NCBI GenBank assembly: GCA_903845065.1
Contig: CAIMWH010000177.1
Span: 1-40,359 of the forward strand
DNA: 40,359 nt
From: an uncultured Rhodospirillales bacterium
GTDB lineage: Bacteria > Pseudomonadota > Alphaproteobacteria > Acetobacterales > Acetobacteraceae
Direction of reading: 5' to 3'
Position numbers and translations under genes: made by a program. Under the pieces are notes generated by a model, which searched no databases, was not told where the DNA came from, and saw only the letters and a program-made list of their open reading frames with translations. This document shows positions 33,385 through 40,359 of the stretch, piece by piece. Positions within the stretch are counted from its first letter, which is position 1; the number at the start of each line of letters is the position of its first letter.

Positions 33385-34407
33385 ATGACGGGCGGATGGA
33401 CAATCGTGCCGGCGGCGGAGGCCGGGTTCGCCCGCGATCCCGGGGAGGCGATCGAGGCCGCCTTCGCACGCGGCGAACTGGCCGGGCTGCACGCCGTGGT
33501 GGTGGCGCGGCACGGCAGGCTGGTGAGCGAACGCTACTTCGCCGGCGCCGACTGGCGCTGGGGCCAGTCGCTCGGCGTGGTGCGGTTCGGGCCCGAGGTG
33601 CGGCACGATCTGCGGTCGGTGTCGAAATCGATCGTGGGCCTGCTGTATGGGCAGGCACTGGCGGCGGGGAAGGTTCCGGCCCACGAGGTGCCGCTGCTCG
33701 ATGTCTTCCGCGACTATACCGACCTCGCGGCCGACCCCGCGCGGCGGGCGCTGACGGTGGGGCATGCGTTGACGATGACGCTGGGCACGGCATGGGACGA
33801 GTCGTTGCCCTACAGCGATCCACGGAACTCCGAGATCGCCATGGAAATGGCGGTGGACCGCTTCCGCTTCGTGCTGGGCCAGCCCATCGAGACGCCGCCC
33901 GGCCAGCGCTGGCGCTACAGCGGCGGGGCGACGGCGCTGCTGGGGGAAATCATCGCGCGCGGCACCGGGATGGGCCTGCTCGAATATGCCAGGCAGGCCC
34001 TGTTCGGGCCGCTCGGGATCGAGGACGTGGAGTGGATCACCGGCTCCAATGGGCGGGAGGCCGCGGCGTCCGGCCTGCGGCTGCGCCCGCGGGACCTGGC
34101 GCGGATCGGCCAGGCGTTGCTGGACGGCGGTGGCGGGGCGATCCCGCCGGCGTGGCTGGCCGCGAGTTTCACCCCGCAGGCCCGTATCGATGCCGAGATC
34201 GACTACGGCTACCAGTGGTATCTCTACAACGGCAGCACGGGCGGCTCGCCGTGGATGGCGGCGTTCGGCAACGGCGGCCAGCGCCTGGTCGTCATCCCGC
34301 GCCTCGGCCTGGTGGTGGCCGTGATGTGCGGCAACTACGACGCGGCGGACCAGGGATCGATGCCGCGGCGCGTGCTGCGGGAGTTCGTGCTGGGGGCGCT
34401 GGCGTAG
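33385..34407 (+). CDS. Serine hydrolase of the beta-lactamase (class C) fold
   Basis: 340-residue hydrolase. SxxK motif SVSK (Ser78, Lys81) and second motif YSG (Tyr178) are clear; the third region reads FGNGGQRLVV near the C-terminus, typical of esterase/amidohydrolase-like members (compare 6-aminohexanoate-dimer hydrolase, which shares RSVSKS and YSG). No signal peptide. GGGGAG sits 8 bases before ATG 33385; a GTG three codons upstream is also possible. About 60 bases after the amidase gene on the same strand, so it may be the third gene of the amide-uptake and breakdown unit. A nylon-oligomer-like or other small-amide substrate is a guess from motif resemblance. Confidence 0.88.
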   Translation: MTGGWTIVPAAEAGFARDPGEAIEAAFARGELAGLHAVVVARHGRLVSERYFAGADWRWGQSLGVVRFGPEVRHDLRSVSKSIVGLLYGQALAAGKVPAHEVPLLDVFRDYTDLAADPARRALTVGHALTMTLGTAWDESLPYSDPRNSEIAMEMAVDRFRFVLGQPIETPPGQRWRYSGGATALLGEIIARGTGMGLLEYARQALFGPLGIEDVEWITGSNGREAAASGLRLRPRDLARIGQALLDGGGGAIPPAWLAASFTPQARIDAEIDYGYQWYLYNGSTGGSPWMAAFGNGGQRLVVIPRLGLVVAVMCGNYDAADQGSMPRRVLREFVLGALA

Positions 34408-34416
34408 CGCCGCGGT

Positions 34417-34941
34417 CTACGCCTGCCGGATATGCAGCACCCCGGCGAAGGCCAGCCCGTAGGCGACATGGGCGAGCAGCCCGGGCCAGATCACATGCAG
34501 CACCTCGGGCGGAACTGTCGCGGTGCCAACGCCGAGCACGAGCAGCCCGAGCACCACCAGCCACAGCACGGTGCCGTAGAACCCGCCCGCCAGCCACCAC
34601 GGCATGTCCGGGATCACCCGTTGCAGGAAAGGCCGCACCAGCAGCACGTAGATCAGCGGAAACAGCAGCAGCCCGCCCGCCCAGTGCGCCAGCAGCGCCA
34701 CGGTGAGGCTGTCGATCACCAGCAGTTCGCGCGCCAGCATCGCGGGATGCGGATGCATGCCGAACAGCGCCGGCGTCACCAGGCGGATCACCAGCCCGAA
34801 CGCGACGAGGCCGACAAACCCGGCGGCAAGCCATGTCAGGACCGCGCGCGACGTGATGCTGGGCAGCCACGGCTGGATCGGTTGTGCATCGCTCAAAGAC
34901 TCGATCCCCCCGAACGGTTCGTTCACGACATTGTGCGTCAC
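34417..34941 (-). CDS. Four-helix membrane protein, unknown function
   Basis: 174-residue protein with four hydrophobic segments (about 33-53, 80-100, 118-140, 150-170). Histidines lie at helix edges (MHPHP, AHWAGG, EVLHVIW, LAHVAYG), which could bind metal or heme, though no known family is recognised. It is the only leftward gene in the 30-37 kb block and converges on the serine hydrolase with 9 bases between stops, so it is probably not part of that unit. The ATG start follows a region without a strong ribosome-binding site. Confidence 0.72.
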   Translation of the reverse strand: MTHNVVNEPFGGIESLSDAQPIQPWLPSITSRAVLTWLAAGFVGLVAFGLVIRLVTPALFGMHPHPAMLARELLVIDSLTVALLAHWAGGLLLFPLIYVLLVRPFLQRVIPDMPWWLAGGFYGTVLWLVVLGLLVLGVGTATVPPEVLHVIWPGLLAHVAYGLAFAGVLHIRQA

Positions 34942-35037
34942 CTAGCGTTGAATGCCACGCAAAGCGAGCCCCGGCACAAAACGGAGTGTGCAAATCCGCG
35001 TGAAGGCGCCAAAGCCTTCCGCGTGTCACGAGGGACG

Positions 35038-35745
35038 ATGGCAATGGCGGCGCAGCGGATCAACGGCCTGGACTGGAACGGCATTACCGGCGAACTCGAT
35101 GCCAACGGGGCAGCGGTGATCGGGCCGCTGCTGGCGCCGGAGGAATGCGCGGTGCTGGTGGAAGCCTATGGGCGGCCGGAACTGTTTCGCAGCCGGGTGG
35201 TGATGGCGCGGCATGGCTTCGGGCGTGGCGAATACCAGTATTTCGCCGCCCCGCTGCCGTCGCTGGTGGCCGAATTGCGGGAAGCGCTCTACGCGCGGCT
35301 GGCGCCGGTGGCCAATGCCTGGGCCGCTCGGCTGCGGCTGCCCGCCTTCCCCGACCGCCATGCCGACTACCTCGCGCTGTGCCACGCCGCCGGCCAAACC
35401 CGGCCGACGCCGCTGCTGCTGCGCTATGGCGCCGGCGACTACAACTGCCTGCACCAGGATCTCTACGGCGACCTCGCGTTCCCGTTGCAGGTGGCCATCG
35501 TGCTCGATGCGCCAGGCCGCGATTTCAGCGGCGGTGAATTCGTGGTGACGGAGCAGCGGCCGCGCATGCAGTCCCGCGTGGCGGTGTTCAATCCCGGCCA
35601 GGGCGCCGCGGTGGTGTTCGCGGTCAACGAGCGGCCGGTGGCCGGCGCGCGGGGGGATTACCGGGTGCGGATGCGCCACGGGGTGAGCCGGCTACACAGC
35701 GGGCAGCGGCACACGCTGGGGGTGATTTTCCACGACGCCCGATAG
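35038..35745 (+). CDS. 2-oxoglutarate/Fe(II)-dependent oxygenase
   Basis: 235-residue single-domain dioxygenase. The iron-binding HxD is His139 and Asp141 (CLHQDLYG); the distal ligand is His214 (RMRHGVSRL) and Arg224 in SGQRHTLG is placed to bind the 2-oxoglutarate carboxylate, a complete facial triad. The overall layout (TPLLLRYGAGDYNCLHQD) fits the 2OG-Fe(II) oxygenase superfamily (PF13640-like); the hydroxylated substrate is unknown. ATG 35038 has GAGG 4 bases upstream; ATG 35044 with a 10-base spacer is an equal alternative. Monocistronic or co-expressed with the M81 gene 52 bases downstream. Confidence 0.88.
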   Translation: MAMAAQRINGLDWNGITGELDANGAAVIGPLLAPEECAVLVEAYGRPELFRSRVVMARHGFGRGEYQYFAAPLPSLVAELREALYARLAPVANAWAARLRLPAFPDRHADYLALCHAAGQTRPTPLLLRYGAGDYNCLHQDLYGDLAFPLQVAIVLDAPGRDFSGGEFVVTEQRPRMQSRVAVFNPGQGAAVVFAVNERPVAGARGDYRVRMRHGVSRLHSGQRHTLGVIFHDAR

Positions 35746-35797
35746 CCGGGGTTTCGTGGCTGCTGCTAGGCTGCGGCGATAGCGCAGGAGACCACCC

Positions 35798-37288
35798 ATG
35801 GACCGCCCGATCCGCATCGCCGTGCTGCAGTTTTCCCACGAGACGGTCACGTTTCTGCCCAACGACACCACCATCGCCGATTTCACCTATCCCGGCTCGC
35901 CGGCCACCGGGGAGGCCCTGCTGGCGACCGATCCCACCGGCTACATGGGTGGCTTCGTGCAGGTGGCGCGCGAGCATCATGGGGTGGAACTGGTGGGGAT
36001 CGAGTCGCCGCTCTGGCCGGTGACCGGGAGCGGCTCGGGCTGGGTCACCGGCGAGGCGTTCACCCATTTCAGCAGCCGGATGGTGGCGCAACTCCACGCC
36101 GAGGGGCCGTTCGACGGGGTGTATCTCTGCGTCCACGGGGCGATGGCGGTGCGCGGCGTGCCGCATCCGGAGGCGGAACTCGCGCGGCTGGTGCGCGCCG
36201 CCGTCGGGCCGACGGCACGGCTGGCCGGCACCTTCGATCCGCACGGCAATGAGGACGAGCAGTTCCTCCAGCACGCCGATTTCGCGTTCTGCGTGAAATA
36301 CTTCCCCCACTACGACAGCCATCTGCAGGGCGAGCGGGCGGCGCGGATGCTGATCCGGGCCATCCGCGGCGACTACGCGCCCAGCACGGCCACCCTGAAG
36401 GTGCCGGTGATCACGCCCACGGTGCAGCAATGGACCGGGGCCTCGCCATGGATGGACCTGGTGCAGCGCGCCCTGGTGTGGGAGGCCCGCGAGCCTGACC
36501 TCTACGTCAACGTGTTCTTCGGCTTCCCATGGTCGGACGTGCCGGATGTGGGGATGACCATCCAGGCGACCGCCAACGGCAACGCCAAGCTGGCCGACCG
36601 GGTGGCGCGGGACATGGCGGAATTCGCATGGCGCAAGCGGGCGGCCCTAGTGAATGCCGCGACCATCCTGCGCATGGACGAGGGCGTGCGGCAGGCGGCG
36701 GCGGCAGTGGCGTCCGGCGCCGCGCCGGTGGTGCTGGCGGATCATTCGGACCGCTCGGGCGGCGCAACCTGGCTGCTCCGGGCGGTGATGGACGGCGGAC
36801 TGTCCGATACCGTCATCGCCTGCATCGCCGATGCCGGGGCGGTGGAGGCGCTGCGCAACGCCGGCCCGGGCACGCCGTTCGACCGCGAGATCGGCGGGCG
36901 GATGGACCCCTCGGCCGGGGAACCGGTGCGCATCGCCGGCACCGTGGTGGGCGGCGACTGGTCAAGCCCGGCGGCGGGGCGGCACTGGGTGGCGGTGCGG
37001 TTCGGCGACAACAACGTGGTGGTGCTGACGCCGTATCTGACCCAGATCATGTATCCGGCCAGCGTGGCGGCCTACGGGCTCGATCCGGCGGCGTTCAAGG
37101 TGTTCGCCATCAAATCCCGCGTGCATTTCCGCCGCGGCTTCGATGACAGCGGGTTCGCGCCGACCATCCTGCTGGTGGAGCCCGAGGAGCCGTTCCTGGG
37201 GACGATACGGCTGGAGGCGTTGCCGTATCGGCATGTCGACCTGAAGCAGTTCTATCCTTATGGGCGGGAGGAAGGGGTTCTTTTTTGA
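35798..37288 (+). CDS. M81 family metallopeptidase (MlrC-like)
   Basis: 496-residue zinc peptidase-like protein of the M81/DUF1485 family; the named member MlrC cleaves linearised microcystin. Visible: N-terminal IAVLQFSHET (7-16), the FDPHGN and HYDSH motifs carrying likely metal ligands in the N-domain, LADHSDRSGGAT in the middle, and a C-terminal domain ending HVDLKQFYPYG. AGGAG lies just before ATG. The last codons (GVLF-stop) are encoded by the edge of the AT-rich repeat, so the natural C-terminus may have been altered by it. Family members often accompany dipeptide-type ABC genes, matching the binding protein in this cluster. A real microcystin role is not implied. Confidence 0.88.
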   Translation: MDRPIRIAVLQFSHETVTFLPNDTTIADFTYPGSPATGEALLATDPTGYMGGFVQVAREHHGVELVGIESPLWPVTGSGSGWVTGEAFTHFSSRMVAQLHAEGPFDGVYLCVHGAMAVRGVPHPEAELARLVRAAVGPTARLAGTFDPHGNEDEQFLQHADFAFCVKYFPHYDSHLQGERAARMLIRAIRGDYAPSTATLKVPVITPTVQQWTGASPWMDLVQRALVWEAREPDLYVNVFFGFPWSDVPDVGMTIQATANGNAKLADRVARDMAEFAWRKRAALVNAATILRMDEGVRQAAAAVASGAAPVVLADHSDRSGGATWLLRAVMDGGLSDTVIACIADAGAVEALRNAGPGTPFDREIGGRMDPSAGEPVRIAGTVVGGDWSSPAAGRHWVAVRFGDNNVVVLTPYLTQIMYPASVAAYGLDPAAFKVFAIKSRVHFRRGFDDSGFAPTILLVEPEEPFLGTIRLEALPYRHVDLKQFYPYGREEGVLF

Positions 37289-37392
37289 AAAAAAGAACCA
37301 AAAAACTTTTCCTCGATGGCTTCGCCGCTCTCCCGGGAGAAGGGCGAAGCCATTGGACCAGAGAGTCTTTGCTTCTTTTTTCAAAAAGAAGC
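37276..37392. repeat. Rearranged AT-rich element, copy 3, around a GC hairpin
   Basis: Left part: perfect stem GGTTCTTTTTT-GA-AAAAAAAGAACC then AAAAAACTTTT, like the right half of copy 2. Centre: an 11-bp stem ATGGCTTCGCC (37316-37326) with GGCGAAGCCAT (37343-37353), whose loop holds CTCCCGGGAG. Right part: GCTTCTTTTT-TC-AAAAAGAAGC (37371-37392), like the left half of copy 2. The half-elements are thus in swapped order compared with copies 1 and 2. It lies between the convergent M81 and anti-sigma genes and is a plausible two-way terminator. Confidence 0.75.
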
Positions 37393-37406
37393 GCTTGCTG
37401 CCCTGC

Positions 37407-38153
37407 CTACAACTGCTTCCTCGCCAGCGCCGCCAACCCCTCGATCAAGCTGCGATCCGCCTCACCCACCACGACATATGAATGGGTGCCGTCATCCCAG
37501 TTGGCGAGATGGATTTCCCCGCGCTTGTCCACCTGCATCGGAACCGGCGCGCCGGTGTGGTAGATCACGCAGAAGGCGATCGGCAGGCCCTTTTCGCGGG
37601 TGTACATCAGTTCCGCCACCGGCTCGCCATCCAGCACCACCATGCGCCCGCCGGCGAAGGTGAGGCCGCGTTCCTTGAAGTCGGGGATCACCAGGGTGCC
37701 CTTCACCCGGCGGCCGAGCCACTGCTTGAGATGGTCCGACTGGGCGGCCGGCACCTCGACGAGATGAACCGTCTCCCGCGAGTAGACCGCGTGGTATTCG
37801 GCGATTTCGCTCAGCATGCGGCTGCGGTCGGACACTATGAGGTCCGGGTAGTGGGCACCGGCGCCATAGCCGATCACCGCCATCAGCACCGAGGCGGCGA
37901 TGGCCAGGCCGTAGCCGAGGAAGCGCATCCGCGGGCGCGGCGCACGCGCCGGCAAGACATCGGATGGCCGCTCGAACAGGCTGACACCGAAGGCGGCCCG
38001 CAGCATGGAGGCGGTCTCGCGATGCACGTCCACGATCTGGGCGGCGGCGGGGTTGGCGGCGATATAGGCTTCAACCTCGCGGGCGGTGGCTTCGTCGAGT
38101 TCACCGTCAGCGTAGGCGACCAGCAGGTTGTCCATGTCGTCCATTCTTATCAT
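37407..38153 (-). CDS. Transmembrane anti-sigma factor
   Basis: 248-residue inner-membrane anti-sigma factor. The N-terminal cytoplasmic part (DNLLVAYADGELDEATAREVEAYIAANP, read in pieces) is the sigma-binding helical region of the RskA/PrtR-like type, without the zinc-binding HxxxCxxC motif. One membrane helix lies at about 78-97, followed by a periplasmic sensing domain of about 145 residues. ATG 38153 overlaps the sigma-factor stop (TGATG) and has GAGG 8 bases upstream, indicating translational coupling; a GTG one codon earlier is possible. It should hold the ECF sigma factor at the membrane until an envelope or oxidative signal. The signal is unknown. Confidence 0.85.
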   Translation of the reverse strand: MIRMDDMDNLLVAYADGELDEATAREVEAYIAANPAAAQIVDVHRETASMLRAAFGVSLFERPSDVLPARAPRPRMRFLGYGLAIAASVLMAVIGYGAGAHYPDLIVSDRSRMLSEIAEYHAVYSRETVHLVEVPAAQSDHLKQWLGRRVKGTLVIPDFKERGLTFAGGRMVVLDGEPVAELMYTREKGLPIAFCVIYHTGAPVPMQVDKRGEIHLANWDDGTHSYVVVGEADRSLIEGLAALARKQL

Positions 38154-38719
38154 CACACACGCCTCACACGGTCCTGGGGGGCGGCGGGTCTTCCGGGTCG
38201 CTGTGGAAAGGGGGTCACCGGCGTGGCGGCCGGCCGGGCGTTCATCCGCTCGTGAAGGTCCTGCCGCCCGCGCGACAGGCGGCTCATCACCGTGCCGATC
38301 GGGATACCCAGCACCTCGGCGGTCTGCCGGTAGCTGAGGCCGTCCACACAGACCAGCATCAGCACCGTGCGCTGCTCCATCGGCAGTTCCTGCATCGCCT
38401 GGCGGACGGCGGCGAGGGTGATCCGTCCATCGGCGACCGCCTGCCCATCCTCCCCCACCACCGCGGCGGCGGCGTCGAGATCGTCATGCCGGCGAACCTT
38501 GCGGTGGCGCAGTTCGTCAATCCACAGGTTCCTCATGATGCCATAGAGCCAGGCATCCAACCTTGCGTGTTCGCGCAGCTGGTCGGAGCGTTGCAGCATG
38601 CGCTCGCAGGTGTTCTGCACGAGTTCGTCGGCGTCATTGGCGGAACCCGTCAGCGTCAGGCCGAAGCGGCGCAATCGCGGCAGCAGGAGCGTCAGCGCCT
38701 TCCGAAGATCGGTCTCCAC
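38153..38719 (-). CDS. ECF-type RNA polymerase sigma factor
   Basis: 188-residue sigma-70 of the extracytoplasmic-function class. Region 2 (ANDADELVQNTCERMLQ; LDAWLYGIMRNLWIDELRHRK) and region 4 (LPMEQRTVLMLVCVDGLSYRQTAEVLGIPIGTVMSRLSRGR, in pieces) are clear; there is no region 1.1 or 3. The tail of about 25 Pro/Arg-rich residues is unremarkable. GTG 38719 (METDLRKAL) has GGGAG 8-9 bases upstream; a TTG five codons earlier is less likely. Directly coupled to its membrane anti-sigma factor. A possible self-promoter lies just upstream. The sequence lacks hallmarks of EcfG, and no phyR or nepR is near, so it is not obviously the general stress sigma factor. Confidence 0.92.
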   Translation of the reverse strand: METDLRKALTLLLPRLRRFGLTLTGSANDADELVQNTCERMLQRSDQLREHARLDAWLYGIMRNLWIDELRHRKVRRHDDLDAAAAVVGEDGQAVADGRITLAAVRQAMQELPMEQRTVLMLVCVDGLSYRQTAEVLGIPIGTVMSRLSRGRQDLHERMNARPAATPVTPFPQRPGRPAAPQDRVRRV

Positions 38720-38746
38720 GATAACGACTCCCAACAGTGCAACTCA

Positions 38747-38772
38747 GACGGGTCAGCACCTTGGACTATTCC
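38747..38772 (-). promoter_or_regulatory. Candidate ECF promoter upstream of the sigma gene
   Basis: On the leftward strand, GGAAT and CGTC are separated by 17 bases, close to the GGAAC-N16/17-CGT pattern common to many ECF sigma factors, and lie about 30 bases ahead of the sigma gene. Autoregulation is typical of this class. Match by eye only. Confidence 0.35.
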
Positions 38773-38818
38773 ACATTTGAGGAAAGGGAGCACGCATTCG
38801 CCGGCAGGGGGGGCAGAC

Positions 38819-39460
38819 TCAGGGGGCAGGCACGAAATTCAGCAGCACGATGCGGTTCATCGCGCGGTCGGCAATGCGCGCGAGAGCCATCATCTGGGTG
38901 GGCGAGGGCCGGCGGGGCACCACGTCCAGCACCGACAGCACGCCAAGCCGGGCGGTGTTGGGCGCCACGAGCGGAACGCCGGCGTAGAACCGCATGGCGC
39001 AGTTGTCGCAACGGTCATCGCCGATGGTGTCCTCGATGACGGTGGGCGCGTCCGACGTCAGGGTGGACAAGCTGAAACCGCGGGCCGGCGCGGTGTCCGT
39101 GCTGCCGTTCGGGCCGATGGAAGCCTTCAGGCGAGGCTGCCCGCGAAACATGATCGACAGTGACGCATAGGGCGCGGCAAAGATCTCGCGGGCAAACTCC
39201 AGCAGGTCGATGAATATTTCACCAGCAGCGTCGATGCCATTCTTGTAGGCGAGCAGCGTGACGTATTGGAAGTTCTCGTGTTCGTTTTTGAATTCGAGCC
39301 GCATCACCGGCCACCGCCGCGAGTATCGCGCCCACAAATCATGTAATCGGACATCCCGCGGCATGATACGGGATGGCATGACTTCGGCGGCCCATGGCTG
39401 TGTGCATACGGCGTCATCGCGGATATCCTCGTCACCTGGGAACCATTTGGGTTCCTGCAT
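38819..39460 (-). CDS. GAF-domain protein
   Basis: 213-residue cytosolic protein. Residues about 75-205 form a GAF-like sensor domain (FAREIFAAPYASLSIMF; FYAGVPLVAPNTARLGVLSVLD; the ARIADRAMNRI helix), with a CDNC pair near 152-155 that could bind metal or react with oxidants. The N-terminal 60 residues are charged and unassigned. No output domain (kinase, GGDEF or HTH) is fused, so it may signal through a partner. The ATG at 39460 lacks a good ribosome-binding site; a TTG 5 codons earlier is the alternative. Same strand as the ECF sigma gene and about 100 bases upstream of it; membership of that regulon is a guess. Confidence 0.7.
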   Translation of the reverse strand: MQEPKWFPGDEDIRDDAVCTQPWAAEVMPSRIMPRDVRLHDLWARYSRRWPVMRLEFKNEHENFQYVTLLAYKNGIDAAGEIFIDLLEFAREIFAAPYASLSIMFRGQPRLKASIGPNGSTDTAPARGFSLSTLTSDAPTVIEDTIGDDRCDNCAMRFYAGVPLVAPNTARLGVLSVLDVVPRRPSPTQMMALARIADRAMNRIVLLNFVPAP

Positions 39461-39537
39461 ATGATGACGCGGCAACGCGGCTGGTTATTCCACCAGCCGC
39501 GCTGAAATCACGAAAGGCGTTGATCGATCGGGCGGGA

Positions 39538-39876
39538 TCAGGCCTTGGCGGGCTTGGAGTCGTTGGCCGGCTTGGGGTTCACCACCGCGGTGATGGTATC
39601 GCGCACCACGGTGATGCGGACGCCCTCGGCGATTTCCACTTCCACGTCGTTGTCCTTGGTCTTGGTGACCACGCCGAGAATGCCCCCGCCGGTGACAACC
39701 TTGTCGCCGCGCTTCAGGGCCGCCAGCATCGCCTTGAGGGTTTTCTGCTGCTGCTGCTGCGGGCGGATCAGCAGGAAGTAGAAAACGGCGAAGATGAGCA
39801 CGAGCGGCGCCATCGTGGTCAGGCCGCCGCCCATGAAGCCGGTGGCGTCCTGCGCGAAAGCGGGAGAAATGAGCAT
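39538..39876 (-). CDS. yajC: Sec translocase accessory subunit YajC
   Basis: Inner-membrane accessory protein of the SecDF-YajC complex, helping Sec-dependent export. 112 residues: short N-terminus MLISPAFAQDA, one membrane helix (about 20-40, APLVLIFAVFYFLLI), then the highly conserved RPQQQQQK and the cytoplasmic GDKVVTGGGILGVV domain, with a Lys/Pro/Ala-rich tail (PKPANDSKPAKA). ATG 39876 yields the exact family N-terminus; a much longer upstream extension would run through antisense of the neighbouring ATPase gene. The usual downstream secD/secF are not seen in this window, since the gene reads toward the GAF gene. The neighbouring divergent DUF815 gene is a frequent alphaproteobacterial arrangement. 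Confidence 0.94.
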   Translation of the reverse strand: MLISPAFAQDATGFMGGGLTTMAPLVLIFAVFYFLLIRPQQQQQKTLKAMLAALKRGDKVVTGGGILGVVTKTKDNDVEVEIAEGVRITVVRDTITAVVNPKPANDSKPAKA

Positions 39877-39973
39877 GTATGAGGGTTCCGGGTTGCGGTG
39901 ATATCGGCGGGACCATAGTTTCCCGCCCCTTGGCGTCAAGCGCCCATTATATCTTATCGAAAGACCCGCCTGG

Positions 39974-40359
39974 ATGAATGACCAACTGATCGCGCTCGCC
40001 ACCCGCATCGCCGAAGCGCTGGAACGCCTTGCCCCGCCGCCGGCCGCCAAGGTGGAACTCGCGGACGCCGACGCGTTCGTCTGGCAATCCCAGCCCGCCG
40101 CGCTCATCCCGGTGCCCGCCGTCTCCCGCGTCGGGATCGACCTGCTGCTCGGCATCGACCGGGCCAAGGCGATCCTGCTCGAAAACACCATGCGGTTCGC
40201 CCGCGGCATGCCGGCCAACAACACCATGCTGTGGGGCGCCCGCGGCATGGGCAAATCCTCCCTCATCAAGGCCGCCCACGCCGCCTGCAACGCGGCCCAC
40301 CCAGGCAGCCTGGCGCTGATCGAAATCCACCGCGAAGATATCGCCACCCTGCCCGACCT
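39974..40359 (+). CDS. DUF815-type AAA+ ATPase (5' part, runs off the window)
   Basis: The first 128 codons of an ATP-binding protein. The N-terminal 75 residues (MNDQLIALATRIAEALERL...) precede GIDRAKAILLENTMRFARGMPANNTMLWGARGMGKSSL (in pieces); the Walker A motif is GARGMGKS and the NNTMLWG lead-in is diagnostic of DUF815 predicted ATPases. The frame stays open to the window end, so the Walker B and sensor parts lie outside. Divergent from yajC with 97 bases between. ATG 39974 is used; an overlapping ATG at 39978 stops after three codons. Function unknown beyond nucleotide binding. Confidence 0.88.
   Translation, partial: MNDQLIALATRIAEALERLAPPPAAKVELADADAFVWQSQPAALIPVPAVSRVGIDLLLGIDRAKAILLENTMRFARGMPANNTMLWGARGMGKSSLIKAAHAACNAAHPGSLALIEIHREDIATLPD

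Noticed and set aside
33385-34407. Antibiotic-resistance beta-lactamase
   Set aside because: No signal peptide and esterase/amide-hydrolase-like motifs; the fold alone does not show beta-lactam hydrolysis.
1-40359. tRNA, rRNA or insertion-sequence genes
   Set aside because: No cloverleaf, rRNA signature or transposase reading frame was recognised on either strand.

Overview
This is a GC-rich bacterial chromosome segment, most likely from an alphaproteobacterium of the Acetobacteraceae/Rhodospirillales type. The pointers are the RNase E - N-acetylmuramoyl-L-alanine amidase - PBP1A - RF2 order, yajC facing a DUF815 ATPase, a tkt-gap-pgk operon, and AT-rich hairpin elements in an otherwise very GC-rich sequence. 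The family-level placement comes from gene content and order, not from a marker-gene comparison.

Layout. 1-6600: short GC-rich hairpins, glutathione synthetase (gshB), an ADP-forming acyl-CoA synthetase, a beta-lactamase-fold hydrolase, an acyltransferase-3 membrane protein and one unrecognised small protein. 6604-10969: leftward central-carbon operon tkt-gap-pgk. 11072-15760: a secreted trypsin-like/SH3-like protein, then a TetR-MFS pair with a palindromic operator and a secreted beta-propeller gene on the other side. 15833-24200: housekeeping block with a leftward 994-residue RNase E, a 677-bp gene-free leader region, and rightward amidase, PBP1A (mrcA) and prfB, the last needing the classic programmed +1 frameshift. 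24344-30200: an MFS exporter, an HBM-type chemoreceptor, and a leftward Baeyer-Villiger monooxygenase with a lipocalin-like partner and a small membrane protein. 30324-37288: mostly rightward accessory cluster with a Tat-exported dipeptide-type binding protein, an amidase-signature hydrolase, a serine hydrolase, a 2-oxoglutarate oxygenase and an M81 (MlrC-like) metallopeptidase, probably for uptake and breakdown of amide- or peptide-like compounds. 37407-39460: an ECF sigma factor with its membrane anti-sigma factor and a GAF-domain protein. 39538-end: yajC and the start of a DUF815 AAA+ ATPase.

The most distinctive non-gene signal is a 96-bp AT-rich palindromic element. Two copies (3188-3283 and 24226-24321) match at 91 of 96 positions in opposite orientation. 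A third, rearranged copy (37276-37392) has the two half-elements in swapped order around a GC-rich hairpin and supplies the last codons of the M81 gene. Gene direction and strand composition also change across the window: the left part is mainly leftward and strongly C-rich on the given strand, the right part mainly rightward and G-rich. No completely novel multi-gene defence or biosynthetic system was recognised. The best candidates for undescribed biology are the repeat family, the orphan-binding-protein hydrolase cluster, the protease-like protein beside tkt, and several hairpins that overlap ribosome-binding sites.
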